Source: G020354085 sp964629975
GTDB taxonomy: Bacteria > Pseudomonadota > Gammaproteobacteria > Acidiferrobacterales > Sulfurifustaceae
NCBI GenBank assembly: GCA_964629975.1
Contig: CAZVUN010000079.1
Span: 1 to 14,084, forward strand
DNA length: 14,084 nt
Direction of reading: 5' to 3'
The notes under the pieces were generated by a model, which saw only the letters and a program-made list of their open reading frames with translations, did no database searches and had not been told where the DNA came from. The position numbers were made by a program, and so were the translations under genes. This document shows positions 4,875 to 12,714 of this stretch, piece after piece; within the stretch, counting starts at the first letter, position 1; each line of letters starts with the position of its first letter.

Positions 4875-7073
4875 ATGAATCGACGCGAATTCATCAAGCT
4901 ATCGGGGCTGCTCGGGATGGCCGCCGGAGTGGGGCCTTCGTTCCTCGCGAGCTGCACCCGCCCCGCCAGGCTCGAAACGCTCGCCTCCGCCCCCGCGCCG
5001 AAGGTCACGCCGACGGTCTGCAACATCTGCTTCTGGAAATGCGCCGGCTTCGTGTACCAGCGCGACGGCAAGCCGTGGAAGATCGTCGGCCACCCGCAAG
5101 ACCTGCACAGCGGCGGGCGGCTGTGCACGCGCGGCACCGGGGGCATCGGCGCCTATCTCGATCCCGACCGCTTGAAGACACCGCTGCTGCGCGTGGAAGA
5201 CGGCGGCAAGCAGACCTTCAGGCCGGTGCGCTGGGAGGAGGCGCTCGGGTTCATCGCCGACAAGATGAAGGCGATCCGCGACCGGCACGGCGCCGACCGC
5301 ATCACCATGTTCAGCCACGGCGACGGCGCCGAGCACTTCCGCCATCTGCTGCGCGCCTTCGGCTCGGACAGCGACGCGCAGCCCTCGTTCGCGCAGTGCC
5401 GCGGGCCGCGCGACGTGGGTTTCCAGTTCACCTTCGGCGAGGGCGTCGGCTCGCCCGATCGCACCGACATGGCCAACGCGCACTGCATCGTGCTCATCGG
5501 CTCGCACATCGGCGAGAACCTGCACAACGGCCAGGTGCAGAGCTTCACGCAAGCGCTCGACCGGGGCGCGACCGTCATCACCGTCGATCCGCGCTTCTCG
5601 GTCGCGGCCGGCAAGTCGCGCCACTGGCTGCCGATCAAGCCGGGCACAGACCTCGCGCTGCTGCTCGCGTGGATGAACGTGCTGATCAGCGAGCGCCGTT
5701 ACAACGAGGCCTACGTCAAGGCACACACCATCGGCTTCGAGCAGCTCGCGCGGCACGTGGCACCGTACACGCCGGAGTGGGCCTATCCCGAGACCGGCAT
5801 CGAGCCGCAACTGATCCGCACCACGGCGCGCGCGATGGCGGCGGCCGCGCCCGCCACCGTGGTGCACCCGGGGCGGCACGTCACCTGGTACGGCGATGAC
5901 ACGCAGCGCTCGCGCGCGATCGCGATCCTGAACGCCCTGCTCGGCTCGTGGTGCGCCAAGGGCGGGTTCTACATTCCGGAGAACGTCAAGCTGCCGAAGT
6001 TCCCGACGCCCGCCTATCCGAAGGCGAAGAGCAATGCGATGGAGATCACGCGCCGGCAGTTTCCGCTCGCTTCCGCCACTGTCACCAATGCGCTGATCGA
6101 TGCCTCGCTCGGCGCGAACGCGCATTACAAGGGCTGGTTCGTGTACGGCACCAATCTGCCGCTCACCATTCCCGGCATCGGCGAGAAGCTCAAGCAAGCC
6201 GCCGAGGAGCTCGAGCTGATCGTAGTGGTCGACGTGCAGCCGGCCGAGATCACCGGCTTTGCCGACGTGATCCTGCCGGAGTGCAGTTACTTAGAGCGCT
6301 ACGAGCTGCTGCGCAACTCGCCGGAGCGCGAACCGTCGCTCGCCCTGAGCGCCCCGGCCTTCGAGCCGCTCGGCGAGTCGAAACCGGCGTGGTGGATGGC
6401 CAAGCAGCTCGGCGAGCGCCTGGGGCTCGGCCATTACTTCCCGTGGCAGGACTACCGCGAGGTGCTCGACTGGCAGCTCAAGCAGGTCGGCAGCTCGCTC
6501 GCGGAGATGGAGAAGCTCGGCGTCAAGCGCTTTGCGCGCAAGAGCGCGCTCTATCACGCGCCCGGACAGGCGGTGAAGTTCCGCACCCCGAGCGGCAAGG
6601 TCGAGTTGTATTGCGCCGCGCTCGCCAAGGCCGGACACGATCCGCTGCCGAAATACACGCCGCCGCAGCCGCCGCCGGCCGGGTACCTGCGGCTCAACTA
6701 TGGCCGCATCCCGGCGCACACCTTCGGCCGCACCACCAACAATCCGCTGCTGTTCGAGCTCGCGCCGGAGAACCTGGCGTGGATCAACCCGATCGTGGCG
6801 CGCGAGCATGGCGTGAAAAACGGCGAGTACGTGCGCCTCAAGAACCAGGACGGCGTGGTGAGCAACCCGGTGCGGGTGCGCATCACCGAACGCATCCGCC
6901 CGGATTCGGTGTACCTGCCGCACGGCTTCGGGCACACCGCGAAGCAATTGCGGCTCGCCTTCAACCGCGGCGCCGACGACACCGGGCTCATCACCCACAT
7001 CAAGATCGATCCGATCATGGGCGGCACCGGGATGCGCGCCAATTTCGTCACGCTTGTGAAGGAGAAAGCCTGA
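4875..7073 (+). CDS. Molybdopterin oxidoreductase catalytic subunit, PsrA/PhsA type
   Basis: This 732-residue protein belongs to the DMSO-reductase superfamily and matches the length of polysulfide/thiosulfate reductase catalytic subunits. The N-terminus MNRREFIKLSGLLG is a Tat signal (RREFIK), so the enzyme acts in the periplasm with its cofactor inserted first. C49, C52, C56 and C84 (CNICFWKC ... GRLCTRG) form the proximal [4Fe-4S] site. C175 in SFAQCRGPRD is at the usual position of the molybdenum-ligating cysteine. The Mo-bisMGD folds follow (IVLIGSHIGEN, ITVDPRFSVAAGKS), and the C-terminal cap domain includes NYGRIPAHTFGRTTNNPLL and PHGFGHTAKQLRLAFNRGADD. L24-A25-S26-C27 at the end of the signal also fits a lipobox. 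TGA 7071-7073 abuts the next gene's ATG. Substrate could be polysulfide, thiosulfate, sulfur, or a metalloid oxyanion; sequence alone does not decide. No dedicated TorD-type chaperone is seen nearby. Confidence 0.92.
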   Translation: MNRREFIKLSGLLGMAAGVGPSFLASCTRPARLETLASAPAPKVTPTVCNICFWKCAGFVYQRDGKPWKIVGHPQDLHSGGRLCTRGTGGIGAYLDPDRLKTPLLRVEDGGKQTFRPVRWEEALGFIADKMKAIRDRHGADRITMFSHGDGAEHFRHLLRAFGSDSDAQPSFAQCRGPRDVGFQFTFGEGVGSPDRTDMANAHCIVLIGSHIGENLHNGQVQSFTQALDRGATVITVDPRFSVAAGKSRHWLPIKPGTDLALLLAWMNVLISERRYNEAYVKAHTIGFEQLARHVAPYTPEWAYPETGIEPQLIRTTARAMAAAAPATVVHPGRHVTWYGDDTQRSRAIAILNALLGSWCAKGGFYIPENVKLPKFPTPAYPKAKSNAMEITRRQFPLASATVTNALIDASLGANAHYKGWFVYGTNLPLTIPGIGEKLKQAAEELELIVVVDVQPAEITGFADVILPECSYLERYELLRNSPEREPSLALSAPAFEPLGESKPAWWMAKQLGERLGLGHYFPWQDYREVLDWQLKQVGSSLAEMEKLGVKRFARKSALYHAPGQAVKFRTPSGKVELYCAALAKAGHDPLPKYTPPQPPPAGYLRLNYGRIPAHTFGRTTNNPLLFELAPENLAWINPIVAREHGVKNGEYVRLKNQDGVVSNPVRVRITERIRPDSVYLPHGFGHTAKQLRLAFNRGADDTGLITHIKIDPIMGGTGMRANFVTLVKEKA

Positions 7074-7616
7074 ATGCTGCACTATGCCATGGTGATCGAC
7101 ACCCGCACCTGCATCGGCTGCGGCGATTGCGTGATCGCGTGCAAGACGGAGAACCACGTGCCGGTCGGCCTCAACCGCGACTGGGTGGTCGAGGCGACCA
7201 GCGGCACGTATCCCAATCTCACCACCGAGTTCCGCTCCGAGCGCTGCAACCACTGCTCCAACGCCACCTGCGTGCACGCCTGCCCGACCGGGGCGAGCCA
7301 CTACTGGCGCGACAGCAACATCGTGCTGGTCGATCCGGCCAAGTGCACCGGCTGCAAGGCGTGCATCGCCGCCTGCCCGTACGATGCGCGCCTGCTCATG
7401 CATCCAGGCGGCTACGTCGACAAGTGCACGTTCTGCAACCATCGCCTCGAACGGGGCGAGCTGCCGGCCTGTGTGTCGACCTGCCCGACGCACTGCATGC
7501 ACTTCGGGCTGCTCAACGATCCGCTGAGCGAGGTGAGCCAGCTGCTCAGGACGCGCAGGCACAAGACGCTGCTGCCCGAAACCGGCAACCAGCCGAACGT
7601 GTATTACCTGATCTGA
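7074..7616 (+). CDS. Four-cluster [4Fe-4S] electron-transfer subunit, PsrB type
   Basis: This 180-residue protein is the iron-sulfur subunit that carries electrons between the molybdenum subunit and the membrane quinone subunit. Sixteen cysteines fall into four complete cluster sets: C13/C16/C19/C23, C58/C61/C66/C70, C91/C94/C97/C101 and C118/C121/C133/C137, the normal pattern of PsrB/PhsB/DmsB/NrfC proteins. It has no signal peptide of its own, as usual, and would be exported together with the Tat-bearing catalytic partner. Its ATG follows the previous stop codon directly, with AAGGAG inside the end of the upstream gene, so translation is probably coupled. Length and cluster order are complete; no cluster ligand is missing. 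Confidence 0.95.
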   Translation: MLHYAMVIDTRTCIGCGDCVIACKTENHVPVGLNRDWVVEATSGTYPNLTTEFRSERCNHCSNATCVHACPTGASHYWRDSNIVLVDPAKCTGCKACIAACPYDARLLMHPGGYVDKCTFCNHRLERGELPACVSTCPTHCMHFGLLNDPLSEVSQLLRTRRHKTLLPETGNQPNVYYLI

Positions 7617-7657
7617 ACGGCGGCGTGCGGACACTGCACGGCGAAGGATGACGACAC

Positions 7658-8659
7658 ATGCTTGAAGAGATTCTGGTAACCCCGCGCGCCAACCCGAAGA
7701 TCGACCCGGTGCTGTCGATCTGGACGTGGGAGATCTCGGCCTACCTGTTCATCGGCGGCCTGACCGCGGGCATCATGTTCTTCGCCGGGGTCATGATCCT
7801 GGCGAAGAAGGACAACGTCGCGCCAATCGCGATCCAGAAGCTGCCGCTGCTGGCGCCGATCGTGCTGTCGCTCGGCATGCTCATGCTGTTCCTCGATCTC
7901 GAGCGCAAGCTCATGGTGTGGCGTTTCTACACCACCTTCCAGCCGACCTCGCCGATGTCCTGGGGCTCGTGGGTGCTGCTGCTGGTCTACCCGGCCAGCA
8001 TCTTGCTGATCCTCGCGTATCTGCGTCAGGGCTACCCCAGGCTCGCCGCCCGGCTCGCCGGCGTGCCGTACGGGCAGCAGGCCTTGGACCTGACCGAACG
8101 CTGGCGCACGCCGATCGCCTGGGCCAACGTACTGCTGGCGGTGTTCCTCGGCATCTACACCGGCATCCTGCTGTCGGCCTTCAGCGCGCGCCCGTTCTGG
8201 AACACCGGCCTGCTCGGACCGCTGTTCCTGGTCTCCGGCCTGTCGAGCGCGGCGGCGCTCGCCGTGCTGGCCGCGCGCATGTCGCAGGAAAGCCACCTGT
8301 TCGCGCGCATCGACGTCGGGCTGGTGAGCCTGGAGCTCGTCATCATTGCGCTGCTCCTGGTGAGCCTCGCGAGCGGCAACCGCGTGCAGCTCGAGGCGCT
8401 CGGGCAGATTTTCGGCGGCGACTTCACGGTGCTATTCTGGGGCGGCCTGATCGGCTTCGGCCTGGCCGCTCCCCTGCTGCTCGAGCTCGCCGGCTTTCGC
8501 TGGCACCGGGCGTGGATGCTGTGGCTGCCGCCGGTCATGGTGCTGATCGGCGGCTACCTGCTGCGGCACATCGCCGTCGATCTCGGCCAGGCGACCACCT
8601 GGGTGCAGTACACCAACGAGTACAACACCGAGTTGTGGAAGTTGATTCCCCGTCACTAG
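7658..8659 (+). CDS. NrfD/PsrC-like quinone-interacting membrane subunit
   Basis: This 333-residue integral membrane protein is the quinone-binding anchor of the complex. About eight hydrophobic helices can be seen, at roughly residues 28-49, 62-80, 101-121, 152-172, 185-205, 216-237, 255-276 and 286-306, matching PsrC. The family blocks IWTWEISAYLFIGGLTAG (helix 1) and DLERKLMVWRFYTTFQPTSP followed by MSWGSW (after helix 2) are both present. NrfD/PsrC proteins oxidise or reduce menaquinone or ubiquinone near the periplasmic face. AAGGA around 7644 gives a suitable ribosome binding site. It follows the iron-sulfur gene by 41 bases and precedes the next gene by 22, in line with one operon. Which quinone is used, and the direction of flow, are not visible. 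Confidence 0.95.
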   Translation: MLEEILVTPRANPKIDPVLSIWTWEISAYLFIGGLTAGIMFFAGVMILAKKDNVAPIAIQKLPLLAPIVLSLGMLMLFLDLERKLMVWRFYTTFQPTSPMSWGSWVLLLVYPASILLILAYLRQGYPRLAARLAGVPYGQQALDLTERWRTPIAWANVLLAVFLGIYTGILLSAFSARPFWNTGLLGPLFLVSGLSSAAALAVLAARMSQESHLFARIDVGLVSLELVIIALLLVSLASGNRVQLEALGQIFGGDFTVLFWGGLIGFGLAAPLLLELAGFRWHRAWMLWLPPVMVLIGGYLLRHIAVDLGQATTWVQYTNEYNTELWKLIPRH

Positions 8660-8681
8660 CCAAGCACGGAGTACCCTGCCG

Positions 8682-9320
8682 ATGACAACATTCGCACGCA
8701 CCGTCACCCTCTGCGCCATGGCCGTGGCGGGCGCCTTCGTGCTCGTGGCCGCCGCGCCCGCTGCCCGTGCCGACGCCGGTTCGCGCCTCGAGCGCGCCGA
8801 CCTCGACCGCCTAGGCCGTGCGATCGCACGCAACGAAGGGTACGTGACCGCCGAACAACTGACCAAGTGGCTGGTCGAGGAGCGCAAGGACTTCGCACTC
8901 ATCGACGTGCGCACGCCACGCGACTTCGAGGCCGGCCACATCAAGACCGCCACGAACATCGCCGTGCCCGACCTGCTGACGACCGAAACCCTGCGCAAGC
9001 TGCCGCGCGACAAGACGCTCGTGCTGTATTCGAATGCGACCGAGCAGGCGGCGCAGGCCGCGGTCGTGCTGCAGCTCGCCGGGCTCAAGGCCTATTCGCT
9101 GCTGGGCGGCTTCGACTACTGGGTGCGCTACGCGCTCGAACCGCAGGCCGCCGGCCCCGCCGACCGCGAGCAGCTCGATGAGGCCAGGCGCCAGGCAATC
9201 GCACGCCATCTCAAGGAATGTCCGCCGTGCCTCGCCGCACCCGCCGCAGGCTTCACGCCGCCGGTGACACCGGCCGCACCGGGGGGCGCCGCGCCGCGCA
9301 TTCTCGAGGGCGGCTGCTAG
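8682..9320 (+). CDS. Rhodanese-fold periplasmic protein without catalytic cysteine
   Basis: This 212-residue protein has a Sec signal peptide (MTTFARTVTLC then AMAVAGAFVLVAAAPAARA, cleavage near residue 30) and a rhodanese domain: FALIDVRTPRDFEAGHIKTATNI (residues 71-93), the active-loop strand LVLYSNATEQAAQAA (113-127) and the closing LLGGFDYWVRY. The position of the catalytic cysteine is S117, and the CxxGxR loop is rebuilt as SNATEQ, so ordinary sulfurtransferase chemistry is not expected. After the domain come an Ala/Pro-rich tail with C180-P-P-C183 and a final C-terminal cysteine. These could bind a metal or haem, form a disulfide or receive sulfur elsewhere. It sits between the NrfD-like and multihaem genes, so it is probably an accessory or structural part of the complex. 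GGAG near 8667 supports the start. Confidence 0.88.
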   Translation: MTTFARTVTLCAMAVAGAFVLVAAAPAARADAGSRLERADLDRLGRAIARNEGYVTAEQLTKWLVEERKDFALIDVRTPRDFEAGHIKTATNIAVPDLLTTETLRKLPRDKTLVLYSNATEQAAQAAVVLQLAGLKAYSLLGGFDYWVRYALEPQAAGPADREQLDEARRQAIARHLKECPPCLAAPAAGFTPPVTPAAPGGAAPRILEGGC

Positions 9321-9376
9321 CGTCCCAACACCCAGCGCGCCTGCGCGCCGGTCACGCGCGAGCGGCACGCCTGCCG

Positions 9377-10918
9377 ATGCTTCGCGACCTTTTGCGCGGC
9401 ATCGTGTGCGCTGCGCTCGCCGGCGTCACCCAACTGGCGCTCGCATCGCCTTCCGCGCCCGATGGCTGCCAACAGTGCCACGCGCGCGCCGCGACCGGTG
9501 TCGCGCCCGCCCATGCGGTCGCCTGCAGCCTGTGTCACGCCGGCAATCCGGCCGCGCGCGTCGCCGAGGTCGCGCACCGCGGCCTGATTGCGTTCCCCGG
9601 CAACCTGTCGAACGCCGGACGCACTTGCGGAGCCTGCCACGCCGACATCGTGCGCGATGTGCGCCACAACCTCATGAGCACGGCGCGCGGCATGGTCAGC
9701 ACCACGCGGCGTGTCTTCGATGAAGCGCAGGGCGGTGAGGTCGCAAGCCTGGCACAATCCCCGGCCGATACGCTGCTGCGCAAGCTGTGCGTCGGCTGCC
9801 ACCTCGGTTTCGACCGCACCGAGCGCAGTGACGATCTGCACCGCACCGGCGGTGGCTGCCTCGCCTGCCACCTGCAGCGCGGGCCGGCCGGCACCCATGC
9901 GCAGCTCACGGCCAGGGTGGGCGATGAGCGCTGTTTCGGCTGCCACGCGCGTTCCGCGCGCATCGCCCTGAACTATGCGGGGCTGGCCGAGCTCGACCCG
10001 GAGCTCGCCGCCCGGCGCGACCCCAAGATGATCGGTTACCTGCCGGACGGGCGGCTGGTGGAGCGCAAGCCGACCGACGTGCATCATCGCGCCGCCATGA
10101 GCTGCATCGACTGCCATTTGCGCGAAGAGCTGATGGGACCGACGGGCGATGCGCGCCACGCCGCGCAGGCGGTGAGGATCCGCTGCGAGGACTGCCACCG
10201 CCGTGCGCCGGCGGGGCGCGCCGGGCGCGCTGTCACCACGGCCGACGGCGCCGTGCTGCGCAATGTCGAGGCGCGCGCCGACGGTCTGTGGCTGCGCCGC
10301 AAGGTGAACGGCGGCACGCTCAAGATCCCGCCCTATCGGCCCGCCTCGCACCCGCTGGCGGCCGAGCATGCGCGCCTCAGTTGCGCCGCCTGCCACAGCC
10401 AGTGGGCACCGCAGTGCTATGGCTGTCACACGAGCTACGATCCCAACGGCAGACAATGGGACTATGTGAGCGGCGCCGTCACCGCGGGTCGCTGGAACGA
10501 GCGCCGCTGGCACATCGCGAGCGGCCTGCCGGCGCTCGGGGTGACGGGCAGCAATCGCATCGTGCCCTTCGTGCCGGGCATGATCCTCACCATCGAGCAT
10601 CCGGACTGGAAGGCGCCCCGGTTCAAGCGCCTGTTCGCGCCAACCTCGCCGCACACCGTCGGTCCATCGCGCAGTTGCGCGTCGTGCCATTGCGCGAGCA
10701 GCGCGCTCGGGCTGGGCGAGGGCCAATGGGTCGAGCGCGACGGGCAGCGCGTGTTCACGCCCGCGCATGCCCCGCTCGCCGACGGACTGCCCGCGGACGC
10801 CTGGACGCAGCCGGGCGATCCGGGCGAGGGCCGCTCGACCCGCGCGCGCGCGCGGCCTTTCACCGCGGCCGAACAGGCGCGTATCCGCGCTGCCGGTGTC
10901 GGTTGTGACGCGCACTGA
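9377..10918 (+). CDS. Secreted undecahaem c-type cytochrome
   Basis: This 513-residue protein has a signal peptide (MLRDLLRG then IVCAALAGVTQLALA, cleavage near A23) and eleven CXXCH haem-attachment motifs, starting at residues 31, 50, 84, 138, 161, 186, 243, 270, 336, 347 and 434. No CXXCK or longer-spaced motif was found. One haem per about 47 residues, without a recognised catalytic domain, suggests a periplasmic electron relay, though catalysis is not excluded. The last motif (CASCHCASS) follows a haem-free stretch of about 80 residues containing VPGMILTIEHPDWK and RLFAPTSPHTVGPSR. The frame is open back to 9218, but ATG 9377 is chosen because the signal peptide starts there and the upstream part overlaps the preceding gene. 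No strong ribosome binding site is visible. It follows the rhodanese-fold gene by 56 bases and likely belongs to the same operon. Confidence 0.9.
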   Translation: MLRDLLRGIVCAALAGVTQLALASPSAPDGCQQCHARAATGVAPAHAVACSLCHAGNPAARVAEVAHRGLIAFPGNLSNAGRTCGACHADIVRDVRHNLMSTARGMVSTTRRVFDEAQGGEVASLAQSPADTLLRKLCVGCHLGFDRTERSDDLHRTGGGCLACHLQRGPAGTHAQLTARVGDERCFGCHARSARIALNYAGLAELDPELAARRDPKMIGYLPDGRLVERKPTDVHHRAAMSCIDCHLREELMGPTGDARHAAQAVRIRCEDCHRRAPAGRAGRAVTTADGAVLRNVEARADGLWLRRKVNGGTLKIPPYRPASHPLAAEHARLSCAACHSQWAPQCYGCHTSYDPNGRQWDYVSGAVTAGRWNERRWHIASGLPALGVTGSNRIVPFVPGMILTIEHPDWKAPRFKRLFAPTSPHTVGPSRSCASCHCASSALGLGEGQWVERDGQRVFTPAHAPLADGLPADAWTQPGDPGEGRSTRARARPFTAAEQARIRAAGVGCDAH

Positions 10919-10998
10919 CGCGCTGACGCCGTGCGCCGGCTCCCGGCCAATGGCCACGACCGGGCCGGGCGCCTAGAATACGCCCGCCGCGGACAGGG

Positions 10999-12300
10999 AT
11001 GAGAACGCGCGTGCTGGCTGCCGATCTGCTGACGTGGTACCTGCGCCATGCGAGCCGCAGAGCCACGCGCTTCGATACCATCGATCATGTTGACGCGCCG
11101 CGCCCGCTGCCCGGGCGCCACTACCTGCTGTACGCACACATCCCCTTCTGCGAGTCGCTGTGTCCGTTCTGCCCATTTCATCGTCGCCGCTTCGATCCGC
11201 CGCTCGCACGGCAGTACTTCCACGCGCTCAATCGCGAGATCCGGCGCTACCACGATCTGGGCTACGCCTTCACCGAGGCCTACGTCGGCGGCGGCACGCC
11301 AACCGTGCTGCCCGAGGAGCTGTGTACAACGCTGCAACTGATCCGGGCACTGTTCCCGGTCAAACGGATTTCCTGCGAGACCAATCCGAGCCACCTGCGC
11401 GAGGAGGTGCTGGCACCGCTCAGGCACGCCGGGGTCAATCGCCTGTCGGTGGGCGTGCAGAGCCTCGACGATGAGCTGCTCAAGGCCATGGGTCGGTTCG
11501 AGCCCTACGGCAGCGGCGCCGAGATCGTCGAGCGACTGCACGCCACGCAGGGTCGCTTCGACACGCTCAATGTCGACATGATCTTCAATCTCCCGCATCA
11601 GACCCGCGCCTCCCTCGCGCACGACATTCACACGCTCACGCGCGTCGTGGGCGTCGATCAGATCTCGTTCTACCCGCTGATGTCCTCGGGCGCGGCGCGC
11701 GAGCCGGCACGTGCACCGGGCGAGGCGCAACTCTACGAAACGATACTGGCGAGTGTCGGGGAGGAGTACCGGCTCGTCTCCGCCTGGTGCGTGTCGCGCC
11801 GCCAGGAATCGATAGACGAGTACATCGTGGAGCACGACGAGTACGTCGGCACCGGCAGCGGCGCGTTCAGCCACCTGGACGGCGTCATGTACTCGACCAC
11901 CTTTTCGGTCCCCGAGTACATCGAGCGTGTGACCGCGGGCCGCACGGCGCTGGTTGCCCGCAAGTGCCTCACGCACCGCGAGCGCATGCAATACGATCTG
12001 CTCATGCGCCTGTTCGGGCTGGCGCTGCCGAAGCGGCTCATGCAACAGAAGTACGGCCCGCGGTACGCGCGGCAGCTGTGGAAGGAGCTGCTGGCATTGC
12101 GGCTGCTGGGCGCCATCGAGGACGACGGTCAACACTACCGATTGACGCGCCGCGGCCTGTACTACGGGGTCGTCATCATGCGCGAGTTCTTCAACAGCGT
12201 GAATCACTTCCGCGCGCAGATGCGGGAACGCGCAATGCCGGACCCTCGCGACGCGCGGCCACCGTCTCCGGGCGCCAGCGGCGTCCCGGCAGGCAGCTGA
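10999..12300 (+). CDS. HemN/HutW-like radical SAM protein
   Basis: This 433-residue cytoplasmic protein has the radical-SAM cluster motif C51-ESL-C55-PF-C58 within AHIPFCESLCPFCPFHRR, the SAM-binding GGGTPT (97-102), and the HemN-superfamily blocks SCETNPSHL, VNRLSVGVQSLDDELL, LNVDMIFNLPHQT and YVGTGSGAFSHLDG. The C-terminal HemN-type helical domain is present. The group includes anaerobic coproporphyrinogen III dehydrogenase (HemN) and haem-degrading ChuW/HutW enzymes; many members have other or unknown substrates, and this one cannot be placed with certainty. It follows the eleven-haem cytochrome gene by 80 bases, and a tetrapyrrole-related role is attractive but inferred. A TAGAAT (10974-10979) could be a -10 giving its own start. 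GTG 11011 is an alternative start. Confidence 0.85.
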   Translation: MRTRVLAADLLTWYLRHASRRATRFDTIDHVDAPRPLPGRHYLLYAHIPFCESLCPFCPFHRRRFDPPLARQYFHALNREIRRYHDLGYAFTEAYVGGGTPTVLPEELCTTLQLIRALFPVKRISCETNPSHLREEVLAPLRHAGVNRLSVGVQSLDDELLKAMGRFEPYGSGAEIVERLHATQGRFDTLNVDMIFNLPHQTRASLAHDIHTLTRVVGVDQISFYPLMSSGAAREPARAPGEAQLYETILASVGEEYRLVSAWCVSRRQESIDEYIVEHDEYVGTGSGAFSHLDGVMYSTTFSVPEYIERVTAGRTALVARKCLTHRERMQYDLLMRLFGLALPKRLMQQKYGPRYARQLWKELLALRLLGAIEDDGQHYRLTRRGLYYGVVIMREFFNSVNHFRAQMRERAMPDPRDARPPSPGASGVPAGS

Positions 12301-12318
12301 CGTCAGCGCGTCCGACCC

Positions 12319-12702
12319 ATGAGCCCGGCACAGGCAACCACGGCCGGTTTCCGGGTGGCGCTCGTGCTCGCCTCGCTCGCGATCCTGTACCTCGCGACCA
12401 CGCCGCTGCACGATACGGTGGCCGGAGACGTCAACGACAAGCTGAGCCATGTGCTCGCCTTTTTCAGCCTGGCCCTGCTGCTCGACTTCTCGTTTCCCGA
12501 CAGCGCCCTTGAGTGGCGCAAGATTCTGGCGCTGCTGGCCTTCGGTCTGGCCATCGAGATCATTCAGTACTATCTGCCGTACCGGGCGTTCTCGCTGCTC
12601 GATTGGGGCGCCGACGGGCTCGGCATCGTGCTGTACCGGATCGCCCTGCCCGTGCTGCAGCGCGTACCGCTGCTGCGGCGGCGCTGGCAGGCGGCGACGT
12701 AG
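12319..12702 (+). CDS. VanZ-family membrane protein
   Basis: This 127-residue inner-membrane protein has about four hydrophobic segments and the VanZ-family pattern: an N-terminal helix (ALVLASLAILYLATTP), the conserved DKLSHVLAFFSLALLLDF, and the later EIIQYYLPYRAFSLLDWGADGLG with the family's E-Q, P-R-FS and D-D-G residues. VanZ itself gives low-level teicoplanin resistance, but most chromosomal members have no known role and no resistance should be inferred. The gene starts 18 bases after the radical-SAM gene, so the two may be co-transcribed. It ends 12 bases before the convergent ImuB gene, with no visible terminator between. A ribosome binding site is not obvious. Confidence 0.85.
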   Translation: MSPAQATTAGFRVALVLASLAILYLATTPLHDTVAGDVNDKLSHVLAFFSLALLLDFSFPDSALEWRKILALLAFGLAIEIIQYYLPYRAFSLLDWGADGLGIVLYRIALPVLQRVPLLRRRWQAAT

Positions 12703-12714
12703 CTCGCCCGCGCC

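Noticed and set aside
4899..7634. Two minus-strand open frames (432 and 447 codons) opposite the molybdoenzyme and iron-sulfur genes
   Set aside because: The plus strand is certain from cofactor-binding motifs; the antisense frames are composition artefacts.
10843..10857. Alternating CG run near the end of the cytochrome gene
   Set aside because: It encodes Arg-Ala repeats within the frame and is expected by chance in such GC-rich DNA.
9317..10957. Minus-strand open frame of 546 codons across the cytochrome gene
   Set aside because: The opposite strand has eleven CXXCH motifs and a signal peptide; the antisense translation is low-complexity and shows no motif.
10462..12450. Long minus-strand open frame of 662 codons opposite the cytochrome and radical-SAM genes
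   Set aside because: It is antisense to two genes with clear motifs. Its translation is rich in Arg, His and Gln without recognisable domains, as expected for a shadow frame in high-GC DNA.
12319..12702. VanZ-like gene as a glycopeptide-resistance determinant
   Set aside because: No other van genes are present, and VanZ-family membrane proteins are widespread in Gram-negative chromosomes without a resistance role.
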